A stretch of DNA of 64,000 nucleotides from Calycina herbarum (Eukaryota > Ascomycota > Leotiomycetes > Helotiales > Pezizellaceae): assembly GCA_001414485.1 (NCBI GenBank), contig LLEY01000052.1, positions 62,001 through 126,000 on the forward strand. Direction: 5' to 3'. This document shows, piece by piece, positions 46,140 to 58,051 of the stretch. Made by a program: the position numbers and the translations under genes. Numbering within the stretch: the first letter of the stretch is position 1; each line of letters opens with the position of its first letter. The notes beneath the pieces were generated by a model, which saw nothing but the letters and a program-made list of their open reading frames with translations, did not search any database and was not told the origin of the DNA.

Positions 46140-49100
46140 TCAGACGACAGTCATCATATGCATCCTTTGGCCCAGGCTTCGGGATGGAGAAGAATCCAAT
46201 GGGTTATTGAGCATCGAGTTGTTGCTCTGGCTTCGTGGAAGGGCTTTTGGTGTGCCGGATTGCGGATCTGTGAAAACGCGAGTGAACGCAGGGCTCGACT
46301 CTCTCTGGGGGCTCAGGTCTGGGGATTGTGGTCTACCATCAGCTTTGCGAATGAGATCACCAAGAGTGCGTGTCAAGACACCGGCGCGTTGAACCAGATC
46401 CCTGAGACTGGTTGTGTCGAAAGGCATTTTGCTGGCAGATTGGGCTGCCATTTCCTTCAAGAGGGGATCTGAGATGGCTCGGTGTTGATGCATGGTTTCC
46501 ATGACAGTTCGTGCAACCTCCGATGACTTCTTCTTTTCGCACGAAGGACAAGGAGAGTGGGGCAAAGGAACACTGCGAGGACTGTTGGAATCAGCGCCAA
46601 AGATATCATCGTCGAGTGAGAAGACCGATTTTCGACGAATGGTTTTGACATCATATGGGGATCCTCCAGAACGCTCGATGCTCTCCATTGGCTTCGCAAA
46701 GGGCTTGGGTGTTTTATGATGCTCGGTTCGGAAATCCAGGTCATCATCTCCGAAATCAATATCCTCTTCGCCAAAATCCAAACTGCCCCCCAAAGTCTCT
46801 CGACTGAAAACCATCGAGGTTGGGGATGAGGCAGCAGAGAGATCAAGATCCTCTTCATCTGGAACCGCCAAAGCAATGATTCCTTCGGCTTCCTTCCACA
46901 ATGCTGCTGATGCTCCGTTCAATAAACCCTTTTCCTTTCCTAAAAGTCTCAGTCTCTTGAGATCCTCGACCAACAAACAAACCTCCCGAATATGTCCAAC
47001 ATGGCCAACTACTGTTGCCTGGCTGGCCTGTATAGTAGGGGGGATGAACATGCCACTCCTTCCAGTCATTAAATCATCACCTTCATCGTCTTCGTCTGGA
47101 ATGTCGAAATCGAAATCGTTATCCCAGTCCTCACTGACCCCCTTGGCTCCCAGTCCCCAGGTTCCGAATTTTGGTGCCAGCTTTGAATGCTCACCCGTAC
47201 CATCAGGCACGACGGGGACACTTTGGCTCCTGATGTGAACTGGAGTGGGCCCACGTCTTCCAGGTGTGCGTCCTCCTCGAGTATCCGCCATTTGATTGGC
47301 ATGGGCAGTTTTGGGTCGAGGAGACCGACCTAAGTATTCCATCTTTTCATTTGATGGCTCAGACCAGTCAAACAGGTTACTTCTGGGTCTTTCTGGGCGA
47401 ACAGCAGCATTGCTGTTGCCGGATACATCTGCCAGGGCAGCCCTAAAGCTGGCACTCATCCGGAAAGAATTCAGGGAGTTGGAGTTTGATGGAGGGGACA
47501 AACGATTGTCAACGCCCATATTATCTTCCTTGGTCCAATCTTCGTCGTCCTCTTCATCGTCCAGGGAAAGCCGTCCAAAATCCTTAGACGCCAGAGAGAA
47601 GCTTGGTGGAGATGATGGAAAGTCAGAGTCCGCGGTTACCGGACGGACCGGCGTTGAGAAGCCATCTTGTCTGGACAGTGCAGATTTAACCGGAGTCAGC
47701 GAGTCCTCGTCCTCCTCCACAATACTGGCATGCGTTTTGGCTTTCACCAACGGAAGATTGAGATGTCCTTGAAGACTCGGAGGAGATTCGTCAAACATGG
47801 AATCCAGAGTGGCATTTCGGGAACGACCTGTACTGCCTGTGGCTCTTGAGGTCAGAGAGTCAAATACAGTCTCACTGAGAAATCCATCCATCTCATCATC
47901 CTCCGAAGGGACACTAATTTTGGCATCACGATCCAGAGTCGTAATCCGAGAGATTATCTTCTCAACTGGAGTATCGTCGACGAAGTGCTCTTTCTCGGGT
48001 GTTTCAACTATAACTGGAGCAATGGTCTGGGGTTCCAAATCTGCTCTCCCGCTCGGTTTTTTGGTAGGAGTTTCGACTATGGTATATTCTCGTGCCGGTT
48101 TTTCGAACAAATCCATCGCCATGGGCCGACTGGTTGAAGGCCCATCGGCAGACATGATGTTCCTTCCAGGCAATGTTGAGACTGGTGCTGAAGAATGACG
48201 CTTGCCTCCACTTCTACCTTCAGCATTTCTCTTATTTCCCCTTATGCTTCCGGTCCTTGAAAAGAGCCCAGTTGGAGAACTAAAATGTAAAGAAAGGGAA
48301 CGGCGAGGTCGTTTCGTTGGTTCGTTCGACTCGATGGAGGGCATATTCGTGTCACGTTCATCAATCTCCTCGACAATGGAACTATCAAGCGGTAAACTTT
48401 CCTCCTCATAGTCATGCGCCTCTTCTGATGATCTGAGGTGGATCATTTCGGGGGTGACGAGTGTCGGCCTAACAGCATCATCTACAAAAATTCGTTTGGA
48501 TGTTTGTTGGCCATCTGATGTTTTTCCATCGGCCGACTTCCCTGCTAGCCGGTCTTTGGAAAATCGGACATTTCTACGTTGAAAGAAAGGTCGCCAGGAG
48601 GAGACGCCTAGTCTACTTGCCTTGTTACTCCAAAAGCTAGCTCGAAGAGGGGCATGCACCGTATGGGGACTTGTAGGTGGGGATTTGGCAGATTGTTGGT
48701 TCGTGAGGTCGTCGAGGGGTGACGGGCCTCTAGAGGGTTGCTCGTCACTAGATTGATTTTTGAATTGCTCCATCAGGGTGACAGAACGTTGATGGCTGGT
48801 GGCGGGTCTGCGTAGTGTAGGGACTTTCGATTTGGATCCGCTCCTCACACGGGAGTCGGTCTCTTTCTTGCCCGAAGATGCTCTCTTGACCAATTTGTTT
48901 GGCGGTAATTGAGCAGGAGTATTATCTGGCTCAGACAGAATTGGAGCAGCAGAGCCATTTGTGTGTATCAAAGATGGCGAGTCGGGGCCAATGCTTGATC
49001 TGGGGCTGGTGTTGTATGAGGTGGGTATGGTTGAGAATCTTCTGGCCATCCATGATCCCCTTGATGAACCCGAATCCCTCTTATTCTCCCCATCTGACGG

Positions 49101-49616
49101 TGACGATCCTTCCCCATGCCTGAATATTGAATGCCGCCTGGTGCGGGCGTGACTCGAAGGTGGAAGCTCACTTCTCGAGGCTATGGAAGGCTGTCGTAGT
49201 GTCGAGGAAGGAGGAGGATCTGAAGACCCCGTTTGTTGTTGAGGGGAATTGCTCTCGGGGGCGACGGCCGATGACATGGTAGCAGGGCGTGAAGGGGGAG
49301 AGGCAGTTCCTCTGCCATTATTAGGGATGCTGAGATTGGTAGAGTCTCGAGCAGCTCTTTTATTAGAAGAAGGGCGGGATGTCTGTTCCTGTCTGGCGAA
49401 TGCCAAACCCACCGCAGCAACTCCAACGGTGGTTGAAGCAACCAGCTATTACCATGTCAATGTTAGCGTTTTATACAATGGAGCCGAGTCGATGGCATAT
49501 GCAATGCGATGCAGTGAGGAGATGCTGAGGCTGTTGACAATGGAAGAAGGTGCACGCCTGCATGGCCAATGTTAGAAGAGAGGTGCTGTACTTACACTGG
49601 GTAATACCGTTCTCAT
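46140..49616 (-). CDS. byr4: Byr4/Bfa1-like cytokinesis (septation initiation) regulator
   Basis: Probable scaffold half of the two-part GAP (with Cdc16/Bub2) that holds the GTPase Spg1/Tem1 inactive at spindle pole bodies and so restrains septation. The main exon (49445-46140) is open for 1101 residues but begins at no ATG. A 21-nt first exon at 49616-49596 (MRTVLPS) joined over a 150-nt GTAAGT…TAG intron supplies one, giving 1108 aa. The N-terminal half is basic, Ser/Pro-rich and disordered. Conserved-looking blocks lie towards the C-terminus: KLAPKFGTWGLGAKG, EDWDNDFDFDIPDEDDEGDD, and IQASQATVVGHVGHIREVCL followed by LVEDLKRLRLLGKEKGLLNG, ALWKEAEGIIALAVPDEED. A CPSCEKKK motif and helical LRDLVQRAGVLTRTLGDLIR follow. 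Identification rests on the acidic EDWD and VGHVGHIREVC blocks recalled from fungal Byr4 proteins; exon 1 is less certain. Confidence 0.72.
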
Positions 49617-52600
49617 CTTGGAATGCCAATGAGCTCCCCCGGCTCCTCGACCTCCCTAGACAAGAACACGAAGAGAAAGAATGCCGATGTTGGTAGATAC
49701 AATTAGCATCGTCGGGTGGTGGGTGGTGGATGAGGTGGAAAGGTCGTCAAAAAAGGGCGGACAAAATTGTTGGTGGAAGTTTGGGCGAGAGTAAACAGAG
49801 GTGGTAATCTCGAGGCAGTCAATGCACCGAAGGACTTCTTGCATCCAGTCCACGAGGGCTGATTTCCAAAGATGCGCGTCGTCGTGTTGACGAAGAGAAG
49901 CTCTTGACGAAGAACATGGAAAGACCTGCAATTCGGTTAAAGTTGAAAAGGGGAGGGTGGTGGTAGTTGTTGAGGCAGGTGAGGCACAATGAGAGCACCT
50001 CCGGTCTCTGGGTGAAGAAGTTCGGAGGAAGGTGCAAAGGAGTGCAGTGCGGTGCGTAGGTCGTAGGTTCGGCTTCAGGCGTGCACTGACGCTTCTAGTT
50101 GGAATTACAGTGAGTTGATTGCCCAGGCTTCCCCGGCCGTGGAAGGCGTGAATGAAGCAAGGAACCTTGCAATGAGGGCTAGCGAGGTGTAGGCTTTGTA
50201 GAGTACACTAGTAGCTGGGTAGCAGGGAAAAAGAACTGAAGGAAGAATTCCGGCGTCTCAGCTGCCTTGCTCTTGTTCTTCTAGGGTACATACATCAAAG
50301 CAACTATTCTAAACACTTGGAACAATGTAGAATACTAACCCATGTGTATTAAAACAATCAAGTTCAATTGTTTTTCCTTATTTGGTAATTGAAGTTAGAA
50401 CATCGAGTTATTTATTTACTACCACTCACTCTCCAGGTCCACCGCGAGACAGGGACCTACAATGCAACCTTGGGTGACCATAGGCGGCTTCCCAGCAAGG
50501 GAGAACTAACACCAACTAAATCCAAGCACGATAGCCTGAACTCGATAGCGTGTTTGGTTCCTAGATGCCAACGATGGCTCCAACAAATCAACTGGCCGCC
50601 CTGAATCTGCTTCCCCAAATCCAGCACGAAGATTTGGTACTCGATTCCCTCGACACGACCTCACTCCACTCCCACGAAGCTTCCGTCCAGTACCTGCCTG
50701 GGTCCTCGAGTACGCACGACATCAACAATGGCATCGATTGGCTCCCCCACTTCAGCACTTTGCTATTCATGAATCGATTTGTCGCCACTGACCTGCACCG
50801 ATTGCCGCCATTGTGCCTCTACAAGTGCGAGCTATGTAAGACCAAGAGAGGGGCTCTCGTGGCCTAGTGGAGAAGCAGTGTCAGTTTGACATGAGAGATC
50901 CATTACCTACAGGGTGCTCGTATGGGCTGAGTGGTGAGGGGTTTGTTTGTTTTGCTGCTCAAGCTGCTTATGATTGCTAAGAACGAGCTGCTGCGCGTTA
51001 CAGCGACTTCTTGGAAGTTGGGTGTATGGCACCCGCTTTAGCACCAAGAATGCACTGGGCGAAAGGTATTGGATTGGACGGGATCAGGGGACGTACGGGA
51101 GGACCCTACATATCATGTTGGTACCGCGGCTGGAACCTGCGGGAATCTATTCCAGTGGTGCTGTGCTCTCCGCTGCTCGAAGCCATGTTGGGTGAAACAA
51201 CAACACTTCTACGTACAACTCCAGAAAAGAGTCCTATCGAAGCACTTTATATAGCATTCTCTCAATCACACCAACATTCTTCAAATTGCTGTTGGTGATT
51301 GACGTAGGGGATTGGGAGGGGGTGGCTATGGGGTGGGACGAACCTCCAGAATCACCTTCTCTATCTGCGGTTCTCCCATATCAAACAAGATCTTCTCTAC
51401 GTACACAAATAAATATCGTCTGAGCAGGCGCCTTCAACAATTCTCATTAGGGCATTGGAATTTGACGTACCTACCGAGCCCACGTACCGACACGCCCTTC
51501 AATTGCTTCTGGGTTCCTTGTATTCGGGCTTCAACCCAGTGCTTCTGCTACAACACCATGACCATGAAATAAATCCTCACCCATGAGTCCAATTCCGTAC
51601 CGAGTACGCAAAACAGCCTTCATCGAGGCAAGTGAGCACCTCGATATGCATGCCACTTCTAGCCCAAATCCCGACGGCTGCCGTGACAGCTAACGGACTG
51701 CTCTTTGGCCCTGGAAGCCTGTTAGTCTCTGCCTGACCTCAATACTCACAGCTGCCGTGTCACCAGCACCGCGCAATCCCGTCTGCCAGAGAATAGGCCT
51801 CCGCACCTCGACATCTTGACTCTTAAATCATAGGGTCGGGAGATTTCCTTCTCTTCATGTATGGATCCGGCTCTTCGGTGCAGAAGCCATTGTTCGCCGT
51901 GCAGATGTCCATCCCGATGCCTTTCGTCTTCTGATTTCTTCAAGCAGCTGCAACTTGCAAGCTTCAATGGCGGGCCAACTCACCAACTCCCGTCAGCAAT
52001 GGTCCTGGCGCTATGTTTCGGTGGCAGTGGAAGCGGAAGGTCTGATTGATTGCACCGATCTCTGTACGCCGCACATTTGCCTGCTGTATATGCTGTTTCA
52101 GATCTTCACAGACGAGTATTGCCGCCACAATACAAGTACAAGTACTCCTATCGAACAAGATCTTCCTACACCTGCGTACACCGCAAATAACACCAACATC
52201 GTCAACAGGCGCCTACTCGTCCCACTCTTAGACGACGTCGTCGGCAAAGCATGTTTCGGCAGAAAGTTCTTTTGTCAAATGCAACGGATTTCACTCCGCT
52301 TCGGATCAGATGGAACCATCAAGAATCATCGGAAAGCATTACTCTTCAAAACCAACTTTTCTCCCCCAGGCTCAAAGCAGCTCCCCAGCAGGCATACATA
52401 GCTTGGGGCGTCCCGGTCATGGACAATACAATTACCCCACTTTGCTGCAGAAGAGGAATACGCTTCCCAGTAAGCTCCCATTAACCCCTCTCCCCTCTTC
52501 CAACCGTCTTTACGGATGTGAAAGCTACCGCTGCCCTCCAATCTGCTTGGAGAAGAACAGATACGCACACGATTCACGAATGCCGAATATGCGAGTAGTG

Positions 52601-54649
52601 GGGGAAAAGTCTTTTTCCAATGTGCAAACGCTGCTGGCAACGAGGCTTCAAGCCTTCTCAACAGGGGTTGTAGGGCGGCACACATTTCTCCGAACACCAA
52701 AATCCACTGAGGCTTTTCCAAGAAAATCCCAAATCCAATACAAACGAAGGCGAATCTCTCTCTTCCATTGGAACCTCTTTTGTTTATTATTGTTTATTAT
52801 TGACCCAGAAAGCACGTCTCCGTGGCCATGGCCGCCGCCCGGCCTATCTTTGCTATTGTTGATTTTGGTTTTCTGAAATAGGGCCAGAGGCAGGCCGAGT
52901 CGCCATCGTATGTTGGGTGAGGTTTAGGCCAACCACAGATCCCCATGGTCATCCTGCAGTGTTCATATGCTGGTTTCCCTGTCCCTGGACTGCATATCAG
53001 TCTTATTACCTGCACGGCAATAACATCACGCTTCGCTTCCTTCCATTCGACCAGGTTTTGGGATTTCAGCTTTCCAAAATGAGGAAACGCCTCATCCCCC
53101 TCTTCAGCTGACTTCTGGCAGCAAGATTGGAGACAGGTTTGATGTGCTGTTCACGACCGGCTTCCCCGTTTGAATTGTTTTTCGGTAGTTTTGTCTGGGT
53201 GTCTGGACCTTGCCCCTCAGATCCACTCTTCCTCTCAACGGCGGGGACGCTTTGACTTTGAAAGTCAGTGTCAGTGTGCTCAGGAAACTTTGACTTCCAC
53301 TGATTTTTTTGCGATAACAACGTGGAAGCATAAGCGCGAATAGTCAGATCTTGCCATTGACCAATCCAACTGCCGGAAGTCCGTCAAAGCCAAACGAACC
53401 AAGAGGCTCTAGGTGGAAACTAAATATATCTGAGAGCCGCTTACCCATCGCCAAGGCCCTGCATTTCGAGGACGGACTCAAATCAAAATCCCGAAATCAC
53501 CACCGAATCAAGAACCCATCATCAAAACTCATGGCTGGCCAGACCAAAGATGAATCCCGTCCGTTTGGGACGCCACTGCTGATTCGACGGATTCCCAATT
53601 GCAACATACCCACGCCATTTCAGGGAATAAGATAGGTCACCATCTCAGCGGCCCGATGAAATTAACATCAACATGGCAACCAACAACTCAGCATATCAAA
53701 AAAACAAAAATACTACATACGTGCATACTAATTTCCCCATCCGGTAATGTTTCCCAAATAACAGGTTTTCTGCTGCTGTTAAAGATCGGATACAGGGGTT
53801 GGTTTTGTGGAAGATTTACCTTGCAGCTTTGTAGTGGATGATCGGATGAATTCAGAAGATCTCCTCTCTTGTTTGGTTTGGTGTGTGTGGAAATAATGGG
53901 TAGCAGGAATAGGATAGGATACTAGGATTCGCGTGAGGGGAAGCATGGGAAAGTGAATAAATGTCGGGATGTTGACATGGGGATTTCGCGATGGAGACGC
54001 GTTGGGAGGCCAATGACGAGGGGAAGTGTCGCGTAGGAGACGCGAATTATTAAGCTTGTTTTTTTGGGGGGTGGTGATTGGTTGATAAGGTACGTGATGT
54101 CTTTCCTTATTGAAGTGATGCTACTTATAGTGAGGAAGGGGGTGAGAATATATCGTCACGGGAAAGCCCTTTACATGGTTTCTCAAGCTCACGCCTGTGG
54201 ACTCATCGCTCAAACACCGTCACCTCAAGAGCGACTTCGAGAAACTACTCAACGACCTTCAAGTGGTCTTCCAGAAAAGAAGAAATGAAGAACCACAAGA
54301 CATTCCAGAAAACCGGTTCGTCTCAACATCGCACTCACACCGTCACATTCTACAAACATGACAGAAATCCGGGTTCTACACCCGGCTAAGGTGGTGAGCA
54401 GTGAGCACTGGAAAGGGGAGTTTGGCGTTTTTCTCCTAATCCTGGATCCTGGGTTCCTTATCAAGCCTCTTATGAACACCATTGGGATTGCTGAAATTTG
54501 TACAACACATCGTACGCACACACACTTGGATCATTTACGGAATTACGGATAGATAGGACGGGAGATGGTTTACTGGTGGGTGAAGAATAGAGATTGGAAT
54601 GTACTAGGTTCCTCGTTTGATACTGATTGCGAATAAACAGGATAGATGG
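49617..54649. other. 5-kb stretch with no confident gene
   Basis: The first 700 bp (49617-50300) are likely the leader and promoter of the Byr4-like gene. Beyond that, ORFs reach only 100-190 codons, overlap on both strands and show no domain. The best ATG frame is 50565-50867 (100 aa, MPTMAPTNQLAALNLLPQIQ…, CxxC near its end), which I do not support as a gene. Base composition is near 50% GC without transposon features, so long leaders or non-coding RNAs are possible. Nothing else recognised. Confidence 0.45.
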
Positions 54650-56288
54650 CTAAGTGAGACATTCCGAGAACGATAAATCTCCATCCCGTCCATCTCGAGA
54701 TCTGAACTGACGCCTCCCGCTTCGCTTCCCTTTCCTTTTTTTGCTTTTTCCTTTCGTCATCGACTTATCGACTCGTTGTGGAACCTCGCCCGTTCGTTCA
54801 CGTTCATCTTGGCTTGGAATTTCACGTACACATACACACTCCGTAAACCAACGAACCGAACCTTTGTAAATGCGAGATTGCGAAAATGGAAATGGAAATG
54901 GATATGGCGAAATGGGTACAAGGTTACCGAGTTGTAAGGCTGGCTGGCTGGCTGGCTGGCTGGACGTTCCCGAATGGAGGTTGTTGGTGCGGGACGGAGA
55001 ATTTGATTTAAGATTATTTTGATGGGGGGGGTGCGAGCACGTAAGGGATGTGGCGCTTATTTTTCTGCGGGCGTGAAGCTGTGGGTGGATGGTAGGTTTT
55101 TCTTCTTTTATTTTGGGAGTGGTTCGTGGGGGTACGGGGGAGTATTTTGCTTTATATGTTTCAGTTCCTTCCTGCTGGTGTTCGGGTTGTTGTGGTTGTT
55201 TGTCGTTTGGAATTACTGGAAGGAGGGTTTGTGGTTGGCGGTGTGCATTCGATGATTCGAGGTTTGGATGCAAGGTATATTTTTGGAAATCCATCTTCGC
55301 GTCGGTTTTTCCCGTTTCCCCCATTTCTTGTCTTGCCGTCTTTCGTGTGGATTGCTTGCTTTATGTTGTTGCTGTAATGGTCTGGTGGTCGTCGTCGGTT
55401 GGTCGCTGATACCAAGTACCCTCGTTCTCAAATTTTAATGCAAGGTAGACGTATACATATATTTGATCGTCAATTCAATTTATTTAATCCCGTTTCTTGG
55501 TTTTCCCCATTTGTAAATTTTCCCTTTTTTTTCCTATCTTCGAAATTCGCATGAACAGCGCGAAATTTGAAAGTGGGGGCCAAAGCTTCTCTTCCTCCGT
55601 AGAGTTGTATCGCACCACCGGCACTGAATTATTTAGGTTGTCATATCCGTTCTGACAGTAAACTTGGAAGTTTCTTTAATTATTCTTTGTTCATTGTTTG
55701 GAAAGCATGATACAAATGAGATTTCACCTTTTTTTGGACAGCATGATGGGGTTTTTTCGATAGTTGGACGCAGGTTTGTGGGGTGGGGGAAATTTAAGCG
55801 CTGTCAAACCCTAGCTCTTAGATGGAAACAATATCAGGTTTGAGGGTTTTGGAGCGGTGAGTGGTTTTGGGTTTTGATGGGATGGGATGGGGGTTTGGGT
55901 CTTTGGAGGAGAGACTGGATTTTGGGGGTGGTGGGGGATTTTGGGATATGTAAGTGAAGGTGGTTTCCTGACTTATTTAATAGCTTCTGTGTGATGGTTT
56001 AGATTGATTGATGGTCCGAAAAGTACTAAGTGAAGGGGGACCCTCAAAATAGATTCCTCCCTTATTCTGGTGGTGTTTTTGACTGGATTTTGAGGGCAGG
56101 GACATTTGGAAGAAATAGACGGTATGACTTGGGACCTTGAGGTTTTTTACTTGGGCAAGTACTTAGAGGAAAATGAAACCGAATTACTTCAAGAACAATA
56201 GAAGGTTACCAGGACTTTTTGACATCTCAAAACATATATTCCTCGAATATCAGTAGTGAAAGAAACCACTTTTTTGGGGGGGTATATA
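54650..56288. other. Gene-poor, low-complexity stretch
   Basis: A 224-codon minus-strand frame (55324-54650) is Pro/Ser/Gln/Lys-rich with no recognisable motif and starts within low-complexity sequence; not called. Contains a (GGCT)n repeat at 54938-54963 and G/T-rich sequence from 55750 to 55960 (including GGGAT repeats near 55877). Confidence 0.4.
54938..54963 (+). repeat. (GGCT)n microsatellite
   Basis: Six GGCT units plus GG. Tetranucleotide repeat, likely length-variable between isolates. Confidence 0.9.
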
Positions 56289-56766
56289 CAGTCGGGTTCC
56301 ACTTATAATCGGCACTTTCTAAAACCCCACCAAAAACAGCCCTTTTGCCTACTTTCCTACAACATATTATTTTTTCCGTCTTCGACAGTTTTCTCTATAA
56401 TTAACGTATTGTATTAATTAGAACCTTATCTCTTTTTAACCCCAACGCGCATTGCTACTAGCGTAAGGAAAGCTACTCTTAGAAACTTGGTCCACGTAGA
56501 GTAGTTAATTTTTCCTAGCTGATTTCGCCTACTTTTTGGTGTAAAACGTATACTTTACGACTTTACCTAACTTTACCACCTAATAAGTTTTCACGTATAA
56601 ATTAAAAAAGAAATCAGAGTAGATGCATTTATATATAACTCCCGAAATAACAAGGTCACAAAAGGAGAAAACTTTCTAGATGTTATAAGGTAGAAAGATT
56701 CTAAAGTGTCAACCCCGAGTTTTGGTGTAAAAAGGGCATGTGCCGATAATAACTGGTCTAGTACTG
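56289..56766. mobile_element. Small TA-flanked MITE (Tc1/mariner-pogo type)
   Basis: 478 bp bounded by imperfect inverted repeats of about 30 bp. Left CAGTCGGGTTCCACTTATAA then TCGGCAC; right end, reverse-complemented, CAGTACTAGACCAGTTATTA then TCGGCAC. Both ends start CAGT and are flanked by TA (56287-56288 and 56767-56768), the target duplication of the Tc1/mariner-pogo superfamily. The interior is AT-rich with no transposase frame. Lies just downstream of the decayed RING copy. Confidence 0.78.
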
Positions 56767-56969
56767 TAAGTGTAGTACTTACTCTAGTAAGAAGGTGAAG
56801 GAAGTACAAGAATATCTAGCGAGAAATAAGAAATAGCAGAAATCTACCTAAACCTCCTTCCCGAGCCCAAACTCCACAATCTAGTAACGCTCTCAGAAGT
56901 CTCATATCAAGTAAACCTTCTCAAAGTGACAGAAAACCCGACCATAACCTCAACCTAGTAATTCTCCAA

Positions 56970-57362
56970 CTAAAACCCTCTCTCCTGAACCCATTGTCGA
57001 CAAATAGGACACAAAAGTGGTTGTCTCAGCTGCCGAAGTTTTTGAAGCCAGCTGTGAATACACTCATAGTGGAAAGTGTGGTTGCATTGAGTGAGAGTGA
57101 CGGTATCTTGACTTGCGGGTGACATGGTATCGAGATAGATACTGCATTCTGGTTGCTCGGAGCGTGAAGTGGTGCTGGAACGCGTAGTTTCACTAAAAAC
57201 AGCTGGAGTGCTCATGTTTCGTGCTCTTGCCTCGTTCTCGATTGCAGCCCAATCAAAATCAAAATCAAAATAATTTGATGTAGTGTTTTGTGGTCGTTGG
57301 GTGGAGCTGAAGAGTTTGTTTCTCCTCTTGTAAATTTGTCTGTAACTTCTTGTTGAGAACAC
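56970..57362 (-). pseudogene. Decayed tandem copy of the RING-H2 gene
   Basis: Open frame of 130 codons starting with GTG; the first ATG is at 57215 and would give an 81-aa protein. It parallels the neighbouring RING gene: AAIENEARARNMSTPAVF corresponds to EAIIDEAQARYMSSELVY, and QCNHTFHYECIHSWLQKLRQ … LLCPICRQWV corresponds to HCNHAFHHDCIHRWLQQLDH … IACPLCRQRV. The first zinc-ligand pair is CSIYLD here instead of CSICLE, so the second cysteine is replaced by tyrosine (one G-to-A change). The N-terminal 300 residues of the paralogue are missing. The loss of a core ligand and of the long N-terminus suggest a non-functional partial duplicate, though a short expressed protein is possible. Confidence 0.7.
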
Positions 57363-58051
57363 GGGTGCGATTTGCGATTTGTGATTTACGATTTATTTTT
57401 TGGCCTTTTGTATAACATCCAACATTATAATACTTCACGGTTCTCTCGGTTATTGAAAGTCGATGTCCAAGTGGAGAATTTTAGTAATGATATTTATTAG
57501 TATTGTATCTCAATAAGGAAGGCTAGCATCTTGACGTACAAGCTCCAATTCACTGAAAATATGGGATATATATGGGAAAGATAGTGAATGTTTATAGACA
57601 AAAATTTAGTAAGTTTATTCATTGAGAGGATATATCAGGTATTTACAATTGACTAGAGGCCAAAATCGTCAATTGCCATTATTTGAAAGGGAAACATTTT
57701 TGGGGGCTTTTTGGTATATTGCTTTCTCTCTCTACGAAAAGAAGCAAAAAGCTAGTGAGTAAAAGTGCGAGATGGCAACCTCTTCCTCCTTCCCAAGCCT
57801 GCGACATTCATGATAGACAATCTAGTAACCCTCCCAAAACCCTCATATCAGAGAAAATCTAGTCATTCCTGAGTGAAGGACTCTCGGAGAGAAATAAAAT
57901 AAAATCCAGAGAAAAAAAACAAAACAGAAATCCTCGCTTCCTTCCCAACCTCATCTCCCTCACAAGCCTCAACACCAATTATCACTTATCCCCAAACCAC
58001 CCCTCTCTCTGCGATGCGAATCTAGAGATCTTCCCCACCCTCAGGTCTCCT
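57363..58051. other. Spacer with duplicated 3' flank
   Basis: 690 bp between the two RING copies. The segment AATCTAGTAACCCTCCCAAA-CCTCATATCA (about 57819-57848) reappears in diverged form downstream of the decayed copy (about 56878-56907), so the duplication included 3' flanking DNA. No gene of its own. Confidence 0.5.

Noticed and set aside
50845..50905. tRNA-like A box (GTGGCCTAGTGG) near 50858
   Set aside because: No B box (GGTTCRANNCC) follows at the right distance and no acceptor stem pairs.
52310..52876. 188-codon plus-strand ORF
   Set aside because: Overlapped by similarly long ORFs on the other strand and in other frames; no domain.
54650..55324. 224-codon minus-strand ORF rich in Pro, Ser and Lys
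   Set aside because: Overlaps microsatellites and low-complexity DNA, starts without good context and has no recognisable motif.
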